A stretch of 21,358 nt of DNA from DATHGT01 sp035317605 (lineage in GTDB: Bacteria; Methylomirabilota; Methylomirabilia; Rokubacteriales; CSP1-6): contig DATHGT010000142.1 in NCBI GenBank assembly GCA_035317605.1, forward strand, positions 1 through 21,358. Reading direction: 5' to 3'. A program made the position numbers and the translations under genes. Under the pieces are notes generated by a model that saw only the letters and a program-made list of their open reading frames with translations, had not been told where the DNA came from and did not search any database. Position 1 is the stretch's first letter. Each line of letters opens with the position of its first letter. Positions 20,342 to 21,358 of this stretch are shown in pieces.

Positions 20342-21358
20342 TCAGCGTTCCAGCATGCTGACTCGGCGGAGCTCGGGGAAGAAATAGGTCCAGACGACGG
20401 CAACGATGATGGTGCCGAGGCCGCCGATCAGCACGGCGGGGACGACGCCGAAGAGCGTGGCGGCGAGGCCGGACTCGAACTCTCCGAGCTGGTTCGACGT
20501 CCCGGTGAAGAGCGAGTGCACCGCGCTCACGCGCCCACGCATGGCGTCCGGGGTGCGGAGCTGGACGAGCGACGCGCGGATGACCACGCTGACCACGTCT
20601 GAGGCGCCGAGGACGGCCAGCGCGAGCAACGACAGCGCCAGGTGCGTCGAGGCGCCGAACACGACGGTCGCCGCGCCGAAGACCACGACCGCGCGCAGCA
20701 TGACCCGGCCGACCTGCCGATCGATCGGATAGCGCGCGAGCACGATCGAGGTCGCCAGCGCGCCGACCGCCGGCGCCGAGCGGAGCAGCCCGAGGCCCCA
20801 CGGTCCCGTGTGGAGCACGTCGCGGGCGTAGATCGGCAACAGCGCGGTCGCTCCGCCGAACAGAACCGCGAAGAGGTCGAGCGACATCATCCCGAGCAGC
20901 AGCCGGCTGTTGCGGATGTAGAGGATCCCCGAGAGGAACGAGTCCAGCGTCAACTCCTCGCGGTCGCGCTGGACGTTCGGCGCGCGGATGAAGGCGGCCA
21001 GCAGGGCCGCGATCAGGAACAGCGACGCGACGGCGAGATACACGACCTCGGCGCCGAGCACGTAGAGCACGCCGCCGAGCGCGGGAGACACGATGCGCGC
21101 GGCCTGGGTCGCCGAGACCGACCAGGCCATCGCGGCAGGCACCAGCGGCCGCGCCACCAGGCTCGCGACCAGCGCCGTCGTGGCCGGCGACTCGAACGTG
21201 CGCGCCGCGCCCACCACCGCCACCAGCGCGAGGATGCGTCCGGCCGTCAACTCGCCGCCCAGCGTGCCGACGGCCAGGGTCGCCGCCGCGATGGCCGAGG
21301 CCACACGGCACAGCGCGACGATCACGCGCCGGTCGTATCGATCGGCGGTCTGGCCCAC
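20342..21358 (-). CDS. MFS transporter (EntS/MFS_3-like exporter), N-terminus outside the window
   Basis: The visible 338 residues lie on the minus strand and run off the window at 21358. The first visible residues, GQTADRYDRR, are the MFS motif A loop between helices 2 and 3, so about 60-80 residues are missing. About ten further hydrophobic segments follow, with a charged central loop around RAPNVQRDREELTLDSF between the two halves. The segment FGGATALLPIYARDVLHTGPWGLGLL and RTPDAMRGRVSAVHSLF are typical of the enterobactin-exporter-like MFS_3 group. It is likely a proton-driven efflux pump; substrate unknown. It converges on the small exported protein gene with 3 bases between stops. A weak 6-bp hairpin (20341-20346 with 20357-20362) overlaps its end. 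Confidence 0.85.
   Translation of the reverse strand: MGQTADRYDRRVIVALCRVASAIAAATLAVGTLGGELTAGRILALVAVVGAARTFESPATTALVASLVARPLVPAAMAWSVSATQAARIVSPALGGVLYVLGAEVVYLAVASLFLIAALLAAFIRAPNVQRDREELTLDSFLSGILYIRNSRLLLGMMSLDLFAVLFGGATALLPIYARDVLHTGPWGLGLLRSAPAVGALATSIVLARYPIDRQVGRVMLRAVVVFGAATVVFGASTHLALSLLALAVLGASDVVSVVIRASLVQLRTPDAMRGRVSAVHSLFTGTSNQLGEFESGLAATLFGVVPAVLIGGLGTIIVAVVWTYFFPELRRVSMLER

Noticed and set aside
20341..20362. Hairpin between the convergent small exported protein and MFS genes as a terminator
   Set aside because: The stem is only 6 bp with a 10-base loop and no T-run, so it is not distinguishable from chance.

Overview
The window is very GC-rich and densely coded, with ATGA and GTGA start/stop overlaps and strong GGAGG-type ribosome binding sites. 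It carries three luciferase-like (LLM) flavin oxidoreductases, two LigB-type extradiol dioxygenases, two SBP_bac_5 solute-binding proteins and a family of secreted proteins of unknown function. That gene content is typical of uncultured soil or sediment lineages such as Candidatus Rokubacteria (Methylomirabilota). This placement is an inference from gene content and base composition only; no rRNA or marker gene is present.

Region 1 (3-3938, + strand) is a tightly coupled nucleoside uptake and salvage operon. It holds the end of one BmpA-type nucleoside ABC permease, a second complete permease, cytidine deaminase, an LLM oxidoreductase and thymidine/pyrimidine phosphorylase. The LLM gene sits between the deaminase and the phosphorylase with no intergenic space, which suggests that it acts on pyrimidines. 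A second LLM gene (3930-4934, - strand) converges on the operon.

Region 2 (4935-7674) holds a large nested palindrome (5046-5195) with a terminator-like hairpin at its centre. A CxxC carboxymuconolactone-decarboxylase-like gene ends in the palindrome. A divergent pair follows: an alpha/beta hydrolase-fold gene whose catalytic serine position is glycine, and a third LLM gene.

Region 3 (7788-11610) holds two tandem paralogous secreted proteins of 629 and 621 residues. Each has three calcium-loop FG-GAP/VCBS repeats, then a seven-unit virginiamycin-B-lyase-like propeller, then three more FG-GAP repeats, with CxxC pairs at the repeat junctions. The arrangement looks like one propeller inserted into another.

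Region 4 (11628-15640) holds an extradiol dioxygenase-like gene, a zinc-binding MDR dehydrogenase and three members of a small secreted protein family I cannot name. Between the second and third members lies a relic of the 3' end of a solute-binding-protein gene.

Region 5 (15627-21358) holds two tandem SBP_bac_5 solute-binding proteins (- strand) without permease genes. They are divergent from a second extradiol dioxygenase-like gene and a small exported protein. The window closes with a truncated MFS exporter. No tRNA, rRNA, CRISPR array or transposase was seen, and no stretch over 300 bases lacks a gene.
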